Shown here: positions 40,287 through 49,082 of the stretch, in pieces | Numbering within the stretch: position 1 is the first letter of the stretch | Layout of the letters: every line of letters begins with the position of its first letter | Assembly: GCA_002423205.1 (NCBI GenBank) | Contig: DIUZ01000026.1 | Location: 446,452 to 510,451 of the forward strand | Reading direction: 5' to 3' | DNA length: 64,000 nucleotides | Origin: Micavibrio sp. UBA6145 | GTDB lineage: Bacteria > Pseudomonadota > Alphaproteobacteria > Micavibrionales > UBA1664 | The notes under the pieces: generated by a model | What the model was told of the DNA's origin: nothing | The model's database searches: none | Seen by the model: only the letters and a program-made list of their open reading frames with translations | Position numbers and translations under genes: made by a program

Positions 40287-41660
40287 TTAGCGGCGTTTAT
40301 TCTCCCGCTCGTCGTCTTCGTCCTTATCCTTCTTGGGAAGACTGTCCAGATACACCTTCAGATCCTGAGCCTTGCGATAGTCAGGGCTGCCCGGCGTCAT
40401 GCCTGCCAATGCGCCCGTCAGAAGTTTTGTCGCCTCGCGGTGACGGCCCTGCAGCATCGACTGCTCGGCCAGGTGGTACTGCGCGCGGGGCTGGTCACCC
40501 TCGCGGCCGTAAATCGTGGCATACAGGCGCTGGATTTCGCTGGAACGCTGCTCGCGCTGGTATGCGGCATCCAGATTGTCTTCGGCCTCGCGGTACAGCG
40601 CCGGTTTTTTCTGCGTCTGTGCCATTTCGACCAGCACCTGTGCCAGATCGATGCGGATCAGCGCCGCGTCAGGTTTAAGTGACACAGCCTTGCGGTAGGA
40701 CGCAGCCGCGCCGGTGATATCCGAGAAATCCCGCAGCATCTGGCCCTTGATCTCATGAAAATACGGATTGTTAGGCTCACGCGCGATCAACTGGTCGGCA
40801 AGGCTGACAGCCTGTTCCTTGCGGCTTTGGCGGTAGGCAGCAATAGTCTTGGCATATAGTGCGGGGGTGCTCGTGTCTTTATCGCTGTACACCCATGCCA
40901 CGCGCTCCGGACTGGTAAAGCCCAGCAGCTTGGCCTTGATGCGTGCATAGGCATCATTCCATTCCGCCGGATACGGCTTGTCCTTGAACGGTGATTTGGC
41001 AGCGCCCGCCTCCATTGCTGTCAGGCGGTCCGCGGTCATCGGGTGGGTTTGCAGATATGCCGTCTGCTGGCCCTGCGGGCGGTATTCCTGGGCCTTCATG
41101 GATTCCAGCAATGTGACCATGCCCTGCGGGCTATATCCGGCACCCTGCATAAATCGCAGGCCCGCCTGGTCCGCGCTCGATTCCTGTACGCGGCTATGCG
41201 CCAGGAACGATGCCATGCCCAGACCCTGTCCGCCCATCATGATGCCGCCGGCTGCCTTGCCGCCGCCGGCCACACCCACAGCCACGCCCAGAATGGTGCC
41301 CAGAAGCGCTTCATACGATGCCCGCTCCATCGCCGCGCGCCCGCGGATCAGGTGACCGCCTGCAATATGCCCGGTTTCGTGCGCCAGAACGCCCAGGATT
41401 TCACCGGGGTTTTTCGTCTGCGCCAGCATCCCGGTATAGACGAAGATATTCGACCCGCCCGCGACAAAGGCGTTGAAATCATCTGAAGACACAAGGATCA
41501 GTTTGACCGCATCGGGGTTGAGGCCCGCCGCCCGCCAGATCGGCGTCATCCAGCTGCGCAGGGTGGTTTCAATTTCCGTGTCACGGATCACGGTCAGGCC
41601 CGCACGGGCCGATCCCGCAAACGCGCACACAAACATCAGTGTCAGAAGAATAAATCGCAT
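40287..41660 (-). CDS. bepA: Periplasmic M48-family metalloprotease with TPR repeats (BepA/YfgC-like)
   Basis: 457 residues from ATG 41660 (frame opens at 41711, but the signal peptide RFILLTLMFVCAFAGSARA starts here). The zinc site is HETGH (residues 94-98, VLAHETGHIAGGHL), with the third ligand in ESSADQAG. C-terminal residues ~270-440 form TPR-like helices (SLADQLIAREPNNPYFHEIK, KPDAALIRIDLAQVLVEM). E. coli BepA of the same layout assists outer-membrane protein assembly and degrades stalled LptD; the symbol is given by layout only. Confidence 0.85.
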   Translation of the reverse strand: MRFILLTLMFVCAFAGSARAGLTVIRDTEIETTLRSWMTPIWRAAGLNPDAVKLILVSSDDFNAFVAGGSNIFVYTGMLAQTKNPGEILGVLAHETGHIAGGHLIRGRAAMERASYEALLGTILGVAVGVAGGGKAAGGIMMGGQGLGMASFLAHSRVQESSADQAGLRFMQGAGYSPQGMVTLLESMKAQEYRPQGQQTAYLQTHPMTADRLTAMEAGAAKSPFKDKPYPAEWNDAYARIKAKLLGFTSPERVAWVYSDKDTSTPALYAKTIAAYRQSRKEQAVSLADQLIAREPNNPYFHEIKGQMLRDFSDITGAAASYRKAVSLKPDAALIRIDLAQVLVEMAQTQKKPALYREAEDNLDAAYQREQRSSEIQRLYATIYGREGDQPRAQYHLAEQSMLQGRHREATKLLTGALAGMTPGSPDYRKAQDLKVYLDSLPKKDKDEDDERENKRR

Positions 41661-41745
41661 GCATTGAATATGCGCATGATGCGCAGTAAAGAAAAGGGTT
41701 AGATAAGACATTGTAAATAAATGTGTATTTAGCTACGGTTTTGAA

Positions 41746-42156
41746 ATGAAATACTGGCTCGTCAAATCTGAACCCGATGTCTGGTCATTCGACCAGCACA
41801 TGAAAAAAGGCACGCAAGGCTGGGACGGCGTACGCAACCATGCCGCCGCCGGCCATCTGCGCGCAATGAAAAAGGGCGACCGCGCATTTTTCTATCATTC
41901 GAATGTAGGCAAAGAGATTGTCGGCATCGTCGAAGTCGCCAAAGAATTCTATCCCGACCCATCTGACGAAACCGGCAAATTCGTGATGGTCGATTTCAAG
42001 GCCATCGGCCCTTTAAAAAAACCCGTCACGCTGGCGGATATAAAAGCCGATCCGAGATTAAAAGACATGGCGTTAATCAAATATTCACGCCTGTCGGTGC
42101 AGCCGGTGACCGACACGGAATGGAAACATATCTGTAAATCAGGTGGTGTTTCCTAA
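41746..42156 (+). CDS. EVE-domain protein
   Basis: 136 residues, the single-domain thymocyte-nuclear-protein-1/EVE type: MKYWLVKSEPDVWSFDQ at the start, WDGVRNHAAAGHLRAMKKGD, FFYHSNVGKEIVGIVEVAKE and LIKYSRLSVQPV. EVE domains have a PUA-like fold that binds modified bases in nucleic acid. Function in bacteria is largely unknown. It precedes acs by 49 bp; no strong promoter is seen. Confidence 0.88.
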   Translation: MKYWLVKSEPDVWSFDQHMKKGTQGWDGVRNHAAAGHLRAMKKGDRAFFYHSNVGKEIVGIVEVAKEFYPDPSDETGKFVMVDFKAIGPLKKPVTLADIKADPRLKDMALIKYSRLSVQPVTDTEWKHICKSGGVS

Positions 42157-42205
42157 AGCACATTCAAGCGTTGTTGTTGCGCTGCACATTGCTGTAAAAT
42201 GAACT

Positions 42206-44077
42206 ATGGACGCAGCAGACTATAAAAAATATCAGTCACATGCTCTCAACGATCTCGATGCTTTCTGGGGCGAAACCGGAAAACGCATCGATTGGATCAA
42301 GCCGTATACCAAAGTCAAAAACACACGCTTTTCGCCCGACGTTTCCATCAAATGGTATGAAGACGGCGTTCTGAATGTCGCCGCCAACTGCATTGACCGT
42401 CACGACCCTGCGAAAACCGCCATCATTTGGGAAGGAGATAATCCGTCAGAATCCCGTACCATCACGTACGGTGAACTGAAAACGCAGGTCTGCAAACTTT
42501 CCAACGCGCTCAAAACCCTGGGCGTTAAAAAAGGCGACCGCGTCACCATCTATATGCCCATGGTGCCTGAGGCCGCTTACGCCATGCTGGCCTGCGCGCG
42601 CATCGGCGCGGTTCATTCCGTCGTATTCGGTGGTTTTTCGTCTGAATCCCTGTCGTCGCGTATCGATGACTGCGAAAGCACATTTGTCATTACAGCGGAT
42701 GAATCATATCGCGGCGGAAAAACCACGCCGCTGAAAACCAATGTCGATGCCGCGCTGGACCAATGCTCCGGAGTCAAAACCGTGCTGGTCTTCAAACGCA
42801 CCGGCGGCGCCGTTACCATGAAAGATGGCCGCGATGTTTGGTGGCATGATGTTGTCCCTGCGCAATCATCCGATTTCGTGCCCGAGGCCATGAACGCGGA
42901 AGACCCGCTGTTTATCCTGTATACGTCCGGTTCTACCGGCAAACCCAAGGGCGTGCTGCACACGACCGGCGGTTATCTGGTCTATGCCGCCTTTACGCAC
43001 GAAACGTCATTCGATTATCGTCCCGGCGATGTTTATTGGTGCACGGCAGATATCGGCTGGGTCACCGGGCACAGCTACATCGTCTATGGTCCGCTCGCCA
43101 ATGGCGCGACCACGCTGATGTTTGAAGGCGTGCCGTCATATCCGGACTGGGGCCGCCTTTGGGATATCGTCGACAAGCACAAGGTCAATATTTTCTACAC
43201 CGCACCGACGGCGGTGCGCGCGCTGCTCAAGGAAGGCGACCACTGGGTCACACGCTCGTCCCGTGCCTCCTTGCGTATTCTTGGTTCAGTGGGCGAACCC
43301 ATCAATTCCGAAGCTTGGAAATGGTATCACGATGTCGTCGGCGGCGGACGCTGCCCGGTCATCGATACATACTGGCAGACCGAAACCGGCGGCCACCTCA
43401 TCACACCATTGCCGGGTATGGATTTAAAACCGGGTTCGGCCATGAAGGCATTCCCCGGCATCACACCCGCCATCGTCGATAACGAAGGCAAAATTCTCGA
43501 AGGTGCCTGCGAAGGCGCGCTGGTGATTACGGATTCATGGCCGGGCCAGATGCGCACCGTCTACAAGGACCATGACCGGTTTGAGAAAACCTATTTCTCG
43601 ACGTTCAAAGGCATGTATTTCACCGGTGACGGTGCGCGCCGCGATGAAGACGGCGATTACTGGATCACGGGCCGCGTCGATGATGTTATCAACGTCTCCG
43701 GCCACCGCTTCGGCACGGCTGAAATCGAATCCGCCATCAATCGCCACCCGTCAGTGGCTGAATCCGCCGTCGTCGGCTTTCCGCATGATTTAAAGGGGCA
43801 GGGGATTTACGCCTATATCATCCTGAAAGACGGTTTTACCGGGTCGGACGATCTGGGCAGGGAAATCAACGCGCTGGTCCGTAAGATCATCGGCCCTATC
43901 GCCAGCCTCGACCACGCCCACTGGACACCGGGCCTGCCCAAGACCCGCTCCGGCAAAATCATGCGCCGCATCCTGCGCAAGGTCGCCGCCAACGAAATCG
44001 ACAATCTTGGAGACACATCGACACTGGCCGATCCATCCATTGTCGATGCGCTCGTTAAGGGCCGCAAACAACCATAA
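42206..44077 (+). CDS. acs: Acetyl-CoA synthetase (AMP-forming)
   Basis: Makes acetyl-CoA from acetate, ATP and CoA. The 623-residue protein has GAVHSVVFGGFSSESLSSRI, the P-loop-like YTSGSTGKPKG, WCTADIGWVTGHSY, YWQTETGGH (Trp of the small acyl pocket), YFTGDGARRDEDGDYWITGR and the C-terminal TRSGKIMRRILRK with the Lys that is regulated by acetylation in the family. Slightly shorter at the N-terminus than E. coli Acs (652). Propionyl-CoA synthetase is the main alternative; the Trp pocket favours acetate. Confidence 0.88.
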   Translation: MDAADYKKYQSHALNDLDAFWGETGKRIDWIKPYTKVKNTRFSPDVSIKWYEDGVLNVAANCIDRHDPAKTAIIWEGDNPSESRTITYGELKTQVCKLSNALKTLGVKKGDRVTIYMPMVPEAAYAMLACARIGAVHSVVFGGFSSESLSSRIDDCESTFVITADESYRGGKTTPLKTNVDAALDQCSGVKTVLVFKRTGGAVTMKDGRDVWWHDVVPAQSSDFVPEAMNAEDPLFILYTSGSTGKPKGVLHTTGGYLVYAAFTHETSFDYRPGDVYWCTADIGWVTGHSYIVYGPLANGATTLMFEGVPSYPDWGRLWDIVDKHKVNIFYTAPTAVRALLKEGDHWVTRSSRASLRILGSVGEPINSEAWKWYHDVVGGGRCPVIDTYWQTETGGHLITPLPGMDLKPGSAMKAFPGITPAIVDNEGKILEGACEGALVITDSWPGQMRTVYKDHDRFEKTYFSTFKGMYFTGDGARRDEDGDYWITGRVDDVINVSGHRFGTAEIESAINRHPSVAESAVVGFPHDLKGQGIYAYIILKDGFTGSDDLGREINALVRKIIGPIASLDHAHWTPGLPKTRSGKIMRRILRKVAANEIDNLGDTSTLADPSIVDALVKGRKQP

Positions 44078-44106
44078 AAAAAGCCCCGGTCTTCGGGGCT
44101 TTTCTT
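44076..44106. terminator. Bidirectional terminator between acs and yidC
   Basis: AAGCCCCG (44081-44088), loop GTCTT, CGGGGCTT (44094-44101), A run before and TTTCTTTT after. The yidC stop is at 44107-44109. Confidence 0.85.
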
Positions 44107-45981
44107 TTATCGCTTCTTGCCGGGTTTGGGTGGGGTGATTGTTTTCTCCAGCACCTTGCCCTCAATGGCTTCAAGATCGCGTTTGATCTCTTCCTGCGCG
44201 GGGTGGACTTCTGGTCCGTGGGCGACGGCGTCTTCCATTTTCTTGTCTTCGTCGGAACGCGTCAGGATATGGACCTCAACGCCTTCCTGTTTCATCAGGA
44301 AGTATTGCTGAATGATGGACAGCACGTTGCTCCATGACCAGTAGATCACAAGACCGGCCGGGAAATGCGCCATCAGGAACGTGATCATGACCGGCATGAA
44401 ATTCATGATCTTGGCCTGGATCGGGTCCTGCATCGGCGGGTTCAGACGCTGTTGTACGAACAGCGTCAGGCCCATGATGATCGGCCACAGACCGATATTG
44501 ATCAGTTGCGGCGGGTTCCAGTCGATCAGGCCGAACAGCGTGATGATCGACATCGGGTCCGGTGCCGACATGTCGCTGATCCAGCCCCAGAACGGCGCGT
44601 GGCGCATCTCAAGCGCGATATACAAAGTTTTGTACAGCGCAAAAAAGATCGGGATCTGAATGAGCAGCGGCAGGCAGCCCGCCATCGGGTTGACCTGTTC
44701 CTTCTTATACAGCTCAAAGATCGCGGATTGGAGTTTAACGCGGTCATCGCCGTATTTCTCGCGGATCTCCAGCATGCGCGGCTGGATCTTGCGCATGCGG
44801 GCAAAGCTGCGGAACGACTTGTTGGCCAGCGGGAAAACGCAGGCGCGCACGATCAGCGTAAACAGGATCAGCGCGACCGCGAACGAACCCGTCAGACCGC
44901 CAAGCCAGGTCAGGATTTTGTAGAACGGAATGGTCAGGAACCAGAACATCCCGAAATCGATCGCAAGATCGAAACGCTTGATACCGTGCTGGTCGCCGTA
45001 ATCATTGAGCATCGACAATTGTTTCGGACCCGAAAACGCACGCACCGTTTCGGTGGCGGTTGCGCCCGGTGCCACAGTCATCGCGCCGCCGGTCATATCA
45101 ATCTGGTAGATCGGCATTTTCGGGCCGTCGGCCTTAATGAAGCGGAATGTCTTGGCCGTATCGTCAGCCGCGACAAGGCCGGTGAACCAGTAGGAATCGG
45201 TGAAACCGCTCCAGCCATTGGTGGCGCTGAAATCCAGTTTCGGTTTTTTGTCGAAATCGTCATAGGCGACTTCATGCAGGTCTTCGTCGAAATAACCGAC
45301 CGGACCCTGATGGACGACGGATTGTACGAAATCTGCCGGCAGGCCCTGGCGCGTCAGCGACGCATAAGGATGTACGCTGACCGGTGCGCCGGTGGCATTT
45401 GTCACGGTCTGTGTGATCGTGAACATGTATTTATCGTCCAGATCATAGGTGCGCGTGAAATTCAGGCCGCGCCCGTTGTTCCAGCTCAATGTCACCGGCT
45501 TGCCGGGTTCAAGCGTACTGCCCGACGCGACGCGCCAGATGCTGTCTTCGTTCGGCATGGCGTTGCCGGCGTCGCTTAAGTAACCGAAATCCATATACAT
45601 AGGGTGTTCGGTATGTGTCGGATTCATCAGCGCGATCGGCGTCTGATCCGTCATGCTGGTCGAATAATGCACCAGTGCCAGATCGTCGATGCGACCGCCG
45701 CGGGTGTTGATCGACCCCGTGACATTGCCGTTCTTGATGGCGATGCGCGCAGCGCCTTCCAGCGCCTGTTCGCGCGGCTTCACGCTCTGGTCTTCAGCTG
45801 CCGGTGTTTGTGCCACGACTTGCGCGGTCTGCTGGCGATGGGCCTCAATGGCCTTCATGCGCGGCTTGGAGACGAAATGGTCATACGCGAGAAATGCCAG
45901 AAGGCACATCACGAAAAAGATGACCATATTCCGCTTGTCTTCGGGGTGCATATTCCCTTGCGGACCGTTCGGAGCGTTCAT
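44107..45981 (-). CDS. yidC: Membrane protein insertase YidC
   Basis: Inserts and folds inner-membrane proteins with or without SecYEG. The 624-residue protein has an N-terminal membrane helix (NMVIFFVMCLLAFLAYDHF), a large periplasmic beta domain (~60-360) and the five-helix core from ~370 with RKIQPRMLEIREKYGDDRV, NPMAGCLPLLIQIPIFFALY and MTFLMAHFPAGLVIYW-like segments. The conserved Arg of the hydrophilic groove falls in the VRACVFPLANKSFRSFARM region. Last gene of rpmH-rnpA-yidD-yidC, the usual order. Confidence 0.96.
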   Translation of the reverse strand: MNAPNGPQGNMHPEDKRNMVIFFVMCLLAFLAYDHFVSKPRMKAIEAHRQQTAQVVAQTPAAEDQSVKPREQALEGAARIAIKNGNVTGSINTRGGRIDDLALVHYSTSMTDQTPIALMNPTHTEHPMYMDFGYLSDAGNAMPNEDSIWRVASGSTLEPGKPVTLSWNNGRGLNFTRTYDLDDKYMFTITQTVTNATGAPVSVHPYASLTRQGLPADFVQSVVHQGPVGYFDEDLHEVAYDDFDKKPKLDFSATNGWSGFTDSYWFTGLVAADDTAKTFRFIKADGPKMPIYQIDMTGGAMTVAPGATATETVRAFSGPKQLSMLNDYGDQHGIKRFDLAIDFGMFWFLTIPFYKILTWLGGLTGSFAVALILFTLIVRACVFPLANKSFRSFARMRKIQPRMLEIREKYGDDRVKLQSAIFELYKKEQVNPMAGCLPLLIQIPIFFALYKTLYIALEMRHAPFWGWISDMSAPDPMSIITLFGLIDWNPPQLINIGLWPIIMGLTLFVQQRLNPPMQDPIQAKIMNFMPVMITFLMAHFPAGLVIYWSWSNVLSIIQQYFLMKQEGVEVHILTRSDEDKKMEDAVAHGPEVHPAQEEIKRDLEAIEGKVLEKTITPPKPGKKR

Positions 45982-45985
45982 AGTT

Positions 45986-46219
45986 TTATTTACCTTTTAA
46001 GTTGTCGGGAACCGGGTCATACCCGTGGCGTTTAGACCACGGATGGCATGCGCCAATGCGCTTTGCCGTAAGCCACAAGGCCGTCAATGGACCATGCTTT
46101 TCAAGGGCTTGCAAGCAGTAATCGGAACATGTCGGGTGGAACCGGCAACGCGGTCCGATCATCGGCGAAATCACATATTGGTAAAATCGCACCGGCGCCT
46201 TGAGCAGGGTTTTGATCAT
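45986..46219 (-). CDS. yidD: YidD, membrane protein insertion efficiency factor
   Basis: A 77-residue YidD (DUF37) protein thought to help YidC-dependent insertion. It shows the family pattern LLKAPVRFYQYVISPMIGPRCRFHPTCSDYC (read as parts) with its conserved Cys residues and GPLTALWLTAKRI, GACHPW. N-terminal amphipathic helix. It starts right after the rnpA stop (TAG ATG) and ends 4 bp before yidC. Confidence 0.95.
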   Translation of the reverse strand: MIKTLLKAPVRFYQYVISPMIGPRCRFHPTCSDYCLQALEKHGPLTALWLTAKRIGACHPWSKRHGYDPVPDNLKGK

Positions 46220-46567
46220 CTAAACGATCTCCAGCTTCCGCAGGCACCAGCCCAGGTCTTTGACCAATGTCTGGAAATCGCAGGTCGCCGTTTCCACGCG
46301 TCCGATCAGGACGATGTCGGCGCTGGATGTCTTGTCCTTAAGAACACGCCTCACGGCTTCACGCAGGCGGCGCTTGATGCGGTTACGGATGACGGCATTA
46401 CCCAGCTTTTTGGTGGCGGTCAGGCCGTAGCGTATGCCCGGCGTTTCGCCCGTGCCGGCCTGTACGATCACGGTCGCGGACACCCATTTCTTACCGGCAT
46501 CGCGTAAACGCAAAAAATCAGACCGCCGTTTAAGGCGGTCCGTTTTTGATGCCGTCTTGACAGACAT
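46220..46567 (-). CDS. rnpA: Ribonuclease P protein component
   Basis: Protein subunit of RNase P for tRNA 5' maturation. From ATG 46567 it has 115 residues: DRLKRRSDFLRLRDAGKKW, GLTATKKLGNAVIRNRIKRR (the RNR motif) and LREAVRRVL. The open frame reaches back through rpmH but homology starts here. No Shine-Dalgarno; the start lies 4 bp after the rpmH stop, so reinitiation is likely. Confidence 0.94.
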   Translation of the reverse strand: MSVKTASKTDRLKRRSDFLRLRDAGKKWVSATVIVQAGTGETPGIRYGLTATKKLGNAVIRNRIKRRLREAVRRVLKDKTSSADIVLIGRVETATCDFQTLVKDLGWCLRKLEIV

Positions 46568-46571
46568 TATG

Positions 46572-46706
46572 TTAAGCGCTGAGGCGCTTGCGGCCTTTGG
46601 CGCGGCGGCGGGCAATGATCTTGCGACCATTCTTGGTGGCCATACGGGCGCGGAAACCGTGGCGACGAGCGCGAACGAGTTTGCTGGGTTGATACGGACG
46701 CTTCAT
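46572..46706 (-). CDS. rpmH: Large ribosomal subunit protein L34
   Basis: A 44-residue canonical L34: MKRPYQPSKLVRARRHGF, then RARMATKNGRKIIARRRAKG and KRLSA. AGGAG stands seven bases before the start. It is first in rpmH-rnpA-yidD-yidC. Its leader holds a copy of the repeat stem. Too short for routine ORF calls. Confidence 0.97.
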   Translation of the reverse strand: MKRPYQPSKLVRARRHGFRARMATKNGRKIIARRRAKGRKRLSA

Positions 46707-46730
46707 GACTTAACTCCTAAAACCGCGGGA

Positions 46731-46748
46731 GGTTTCGGTAAGCGAAAC
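46731..46748 (+). repeat. Partial copy of the dispersed repeat in the rpmH leader
   Basis: The 18 bases GGTTTCGGTAAGCGAAAC are identical to the central stem-loop of the repeats at 17554 and 24836, with similar flanks (GGGA before, GACCC after). It lies in the untranslated leader of rpmH, in the inverse orientation to that transcript. Confidence 0.6.
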
Positions 46749-46774
46749 GACCCAAATTTGAATAATCTGGCGGC

Positions 46775-46804
46775 TTTATACGGTACTTAGAGCCGGAATG
46801 TCAA
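46775..46804 (-). promoter_or_regulatory. Promoter of rpmH-rnpA-yidD-yidC
   Basis: On the minus strand TTGACA (46804-46799), an 18-base spacer, and TATAAA (46780-46775). Start about 60 bases before rpmH. Confidence 0.75.
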
Positions 46805-46887
46805 ACCATTCACGCATGCTTAATCATTTAGAGTCTAAATACCCCTTTATGTAGCCCTCAAATACCCTCCCAACCAAAGGATTTCCT

Positions 46888-47013
46888 ATGTCTCTCGTGC
46901 TTTCGCTGGCTGTTACGGCGCTGGTTTTATCGCCGGTTTTCGTGCTGGCCGGCTGGGTCCAGGCGCCCCGTAAGGCCACCGCCCGCGCCAAATTCAACAA
47001 TTCTTCGCGCTAA
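46888..47013 (+). CDS. Small single-pass membrane protein
   Basis: A 41-residue ORF with one hydrophobic segment (LVLSLAVTALVLSPVFVLAG) followed by a short basic tail (APRKATARAKF). AAAGGA lies seven bases before ATG 46888. Not a known family to me. It stands between the rpmH promoter and an orphan gene, transcribed away from rpmH. Confidence 0.6.
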   Translation: MSLVLSLAVTALVLSPVFVLAGWVQAPRKATARAKFNNSSR

Positions 47014-47086
47014 AGGGTCTTTTGTAATCCCATTTTTGCCCCTACAATGCGTTGATATACAAAGATATTAGTCTTAAGGAATTCCT

Positions 47087-47710
47087 ATGTTTCATGATGA
47101 TGACCTCTGGAACGCCGTTGAAGGCGAAGAGCTGGCCGGTTTCCTGGCCCAGGTCGGCACGGTCGACGGCAAGCATCGCACCAGCGCTGATACCACCAAA
47201 GTGGCCTGGCGCACGCTCCCCTTTTACGAACAGGTCGTTCTGATCCGCCTGACGGACAAAACCTGGCTGCCTGACAATCTGTCGATTTTCTATCTCGCCA
47301 ATCAGGGCCAGCTCACGCGCCTTGACGGCACATCGCCCCCGATCCACCAGACCAACGCTGACGCGCCCGTGCGCATCAACGATGACAACGTCCTCGATTA
47401 TTTGCGCTTCTTCTGTTTCTTTGTGCGCGGTGAAGACGGTCCGTTCCTCGTTGCCGAAAGCATGGATACGTTCGGCATGCCGCGTAACATCGACGACGCA
47501 TCGCGCAAGGCCATCGAAGGCACCATTCGCGGCGCATCATTCGAAGGTAAAAACGCCGAAGGCTTCTGGCTGTGCGATGCTATCGTGTTTTATTCCAACG
47601 CGCTGTTCTTCTCGAACTTCTCGGTCCAGCCGTCAGGCATGATCGAAATGACCGATGATGATCCGCTGTTGCAGGATATGCCCGTGCGCGTTGACGCACC
47701 CATCACATAA
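47087..47710 (+). CDS. Conserved-looking cytoplasmic protein of unknown function
   Basis: A 207-residue acidic protein without signal or membrane segments. It has a compact mixture of strands and helices: FYEQVVLIRLTDKTWLPDN, IFYLANQGQLTRLDG, DYLRFFCFFVRGEDGPFLVAE and GFWLCDAIVFYSNALFF. No motif of a known enzyme is visible. AAGGA lies six bases before ATG 47087 and a terminator follows, so it is a single-gene unit. I do not recognise it. Confidence 0.75.
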   Translation: MFHDDDLWNAVEGEELAGFLAQVGTVDGKHRTSADTTKVAWRTLPFYEQVVLIRLTDKTWLPDNLSIFYLANQGQLTRLDGTSPPIHQTNADAPVRINDDNVLDYLRFFCFFVRGEDGPFLVAESMDTFGMPRNIDDASRKAIEGTIRGASFEGKNAEGFWLCDAIVFYSNALFFSNFSVQPSGMIEMTDDDPLLQDMPVRVDAPIT

Positions 47711-47711
47711 A

Positions 47712-47738
47712 ATTAAAGGCCCCTTTCGGGGCCTTTTT
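47712..47738. terminator. Terminator after the orphan gene
   Basis: AAAGGCCCC (47715-47723), loop TTTC, GGGGCCTTT (47728-47736), T run to 47739. It can serve both convergent genes. Confidence 0.85.
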
Positions 47739-47740
47739 TA

Positions 47741-47822
47741 TTGCGAGCCGACTGGTGAGCCGCGCGGCTTACCCGCGCGGGCGGGAATCGCGGGAACCGC
47801 GATGGGCCGGCGAGGCCCCATA
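47741..47822. other. Second multi-hairpin block between convergent genes
   Basis: CCGCGCGG (47760-47767)/CCGCGCGG (47773-47780), ATCGCGG-GAA-CCGCGAT (47787-47803), GGGCC-GGCGA-GGCCC (47804-47818). The order of a CGCGC-rich hairpin with a loop beginning CTTA or TTAT followed by a short-loop hairpin matches 22812-22853, with different stem sequences. Confidence 0.6.
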
Positions 47823-49082
47823 TTACAATGCACGCCACGCAATGTCGTGGCGGCAGAAACCCTCCGGCCATAAAACCTTGTTGACGGCCTTGTACGCGAT
47901 GTCTCTGGCTTCTTTCACACTCGCGGCGCTGGCGGTAACGCCCAGGACGCGGCCGCCATTGGCGACGATATTGCCGCTCTCTTTCTTGGTGCCGGCGTGG
48001 AAGATGGTGGCACCAGTAGCGCTGGCGGCTTCATCAAGATTACGAATGACCGTACCTTTTTTATACGTGCCGGGATAACCCTGCGCCGCCATCACGACAC
48101 ACAATGCCGGGTTCTCGCTCATCGTCACGCTTTGCGTCAGGTTGCCGTTGGCGGCATCCAGCAGCATTTGTGTAAAATTGCCCTGCACGCGCATCATCAG
48201 CGTCTGGCATTCCGGATCGCCGAAACGCACATTATATTCCAGAAGTTTCACAACGCCGTCCTTGACCATCAGGCCCGCGAACAAAACGCCGTGAAACGGA
48301 TGGCCTTCAGCGGTCATGCCTTTAAGCGTCGGGACGATCATTTTATCAATGACCTGTTTTTCAAGCGCCGGCGTCATCAGGCGCGCGGGGCTGTATGCGC
48401 CCATGCCGCCCGTGTTCGGGCCGGTGTCGCCGTCGCCGACGCGCTTGTGGTCCTGCGCTGACCCCAGCGGGATAAAATCAGTGCCTGAACAGATGGCGAA
48501 GTAACTGATTTCCTCGCCGTCCAGAAATTCTTCGATGACAATCTCTTTGCCCGCATCGCCGAACAGGGCACCCGATAGCATTTCACGCGCAGCGTCTTTG
48601 GCTTCTTCAACGCTTGTGGCAACCGTCACGCCTTTACCCGCGGCAAGCCCCGAAGTTTTGACGACAATCGGTGCGCCCATGGCGTCGATATACGCGCATG
48701 CGTCGTCTGCATTGGTGAAGTTTTTATATGCGCCTGTCGGAATATCGTGGCGTGCAAAAAAATCTTTCAGGAAGGCCTTGGACCCTTCCAGTTGCGCTGC
48801 CGCCTTGCTGGGGCCGAATGTCGGGAAACCGGCTGCGCGCATGTCGTCCGCAACCCCCACGACCAGCGGCGCTTCCGGGCCGACCACGACCAGATCAGGT
48901 TTCAGCTCTTGGGCCAGCGCCACAAGACCGGCGATATTGTCTGACGACACGTCATGGCACTGGGCCACGGTATCGATGCCGGGATTACCCGGGGCGCAAT
49001 GCACCTGCGTGCCCGCATCCTGCGCCATGCGCCAGCACAGTGCATGTTCACGCCCGCCAGAACCAATAACCATTACCTTCAT
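47823..49082 (-). CDS. purD: Phosphoribosylamine-glycine ligase
   Basis: Second step of purine synthesis, an ATP-grasp ligase joining glycine to phosphoribosylamine. The 419-residue protein has the N-terminal MKVMVIGSGGREHALCWRM, PDLVVVGPEAPLVVGV, the ATP-grasp block KTSGLAAGKGVTVA, and RFGDPECQTLMMRV near the active site. Normal length. Its ATG shares one base with the putA stop (TAATG), an odd operon partner. Confidence 0.96.
   Translation of the reverse strand: MKVMVIGSGGREHALCWRMAQDAGTQVHCAPGNPGIDTVAQCHDVSSDNIAGLVALAQELKPDLVVVGPEAPLVVGVADDMRAAGFPTFGPSKAAAQLEGSKAFLKDFFARHDIPTGAYKNFTNADDACAYIDAMGAPIVVKTSGLAAGKGVTVATSVEEAKDAAREMLSGALFGDAGKEIVIEEFLDGEEISYFAICSGTDFIPLGSAQDHKRVGDGDTGPNTGGMGAYSPARLMTPALEKQVIDKMIVPTLKGMTAEGHPFHGVLFAGLMVKDGVVKLLEYNVRFGDPECQTLMMRVQGNFTQMLLDAANGNLTQSVTMSENPALCVVMAAQGYPGTYKKGTVIRNLDEAASATGATIFHAGTKKESGNIVANGGRVLGVTASAASVKEARDIAYKAVNKVLWPEGFCRHDIAWRAL

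Noticed and set aside
44365..45579. 404-codon plus-strand open frame opposite yidC
   Set aside because: Arg/Gln/His-rich shadow sequence with no domain pattern; yidC is certain.
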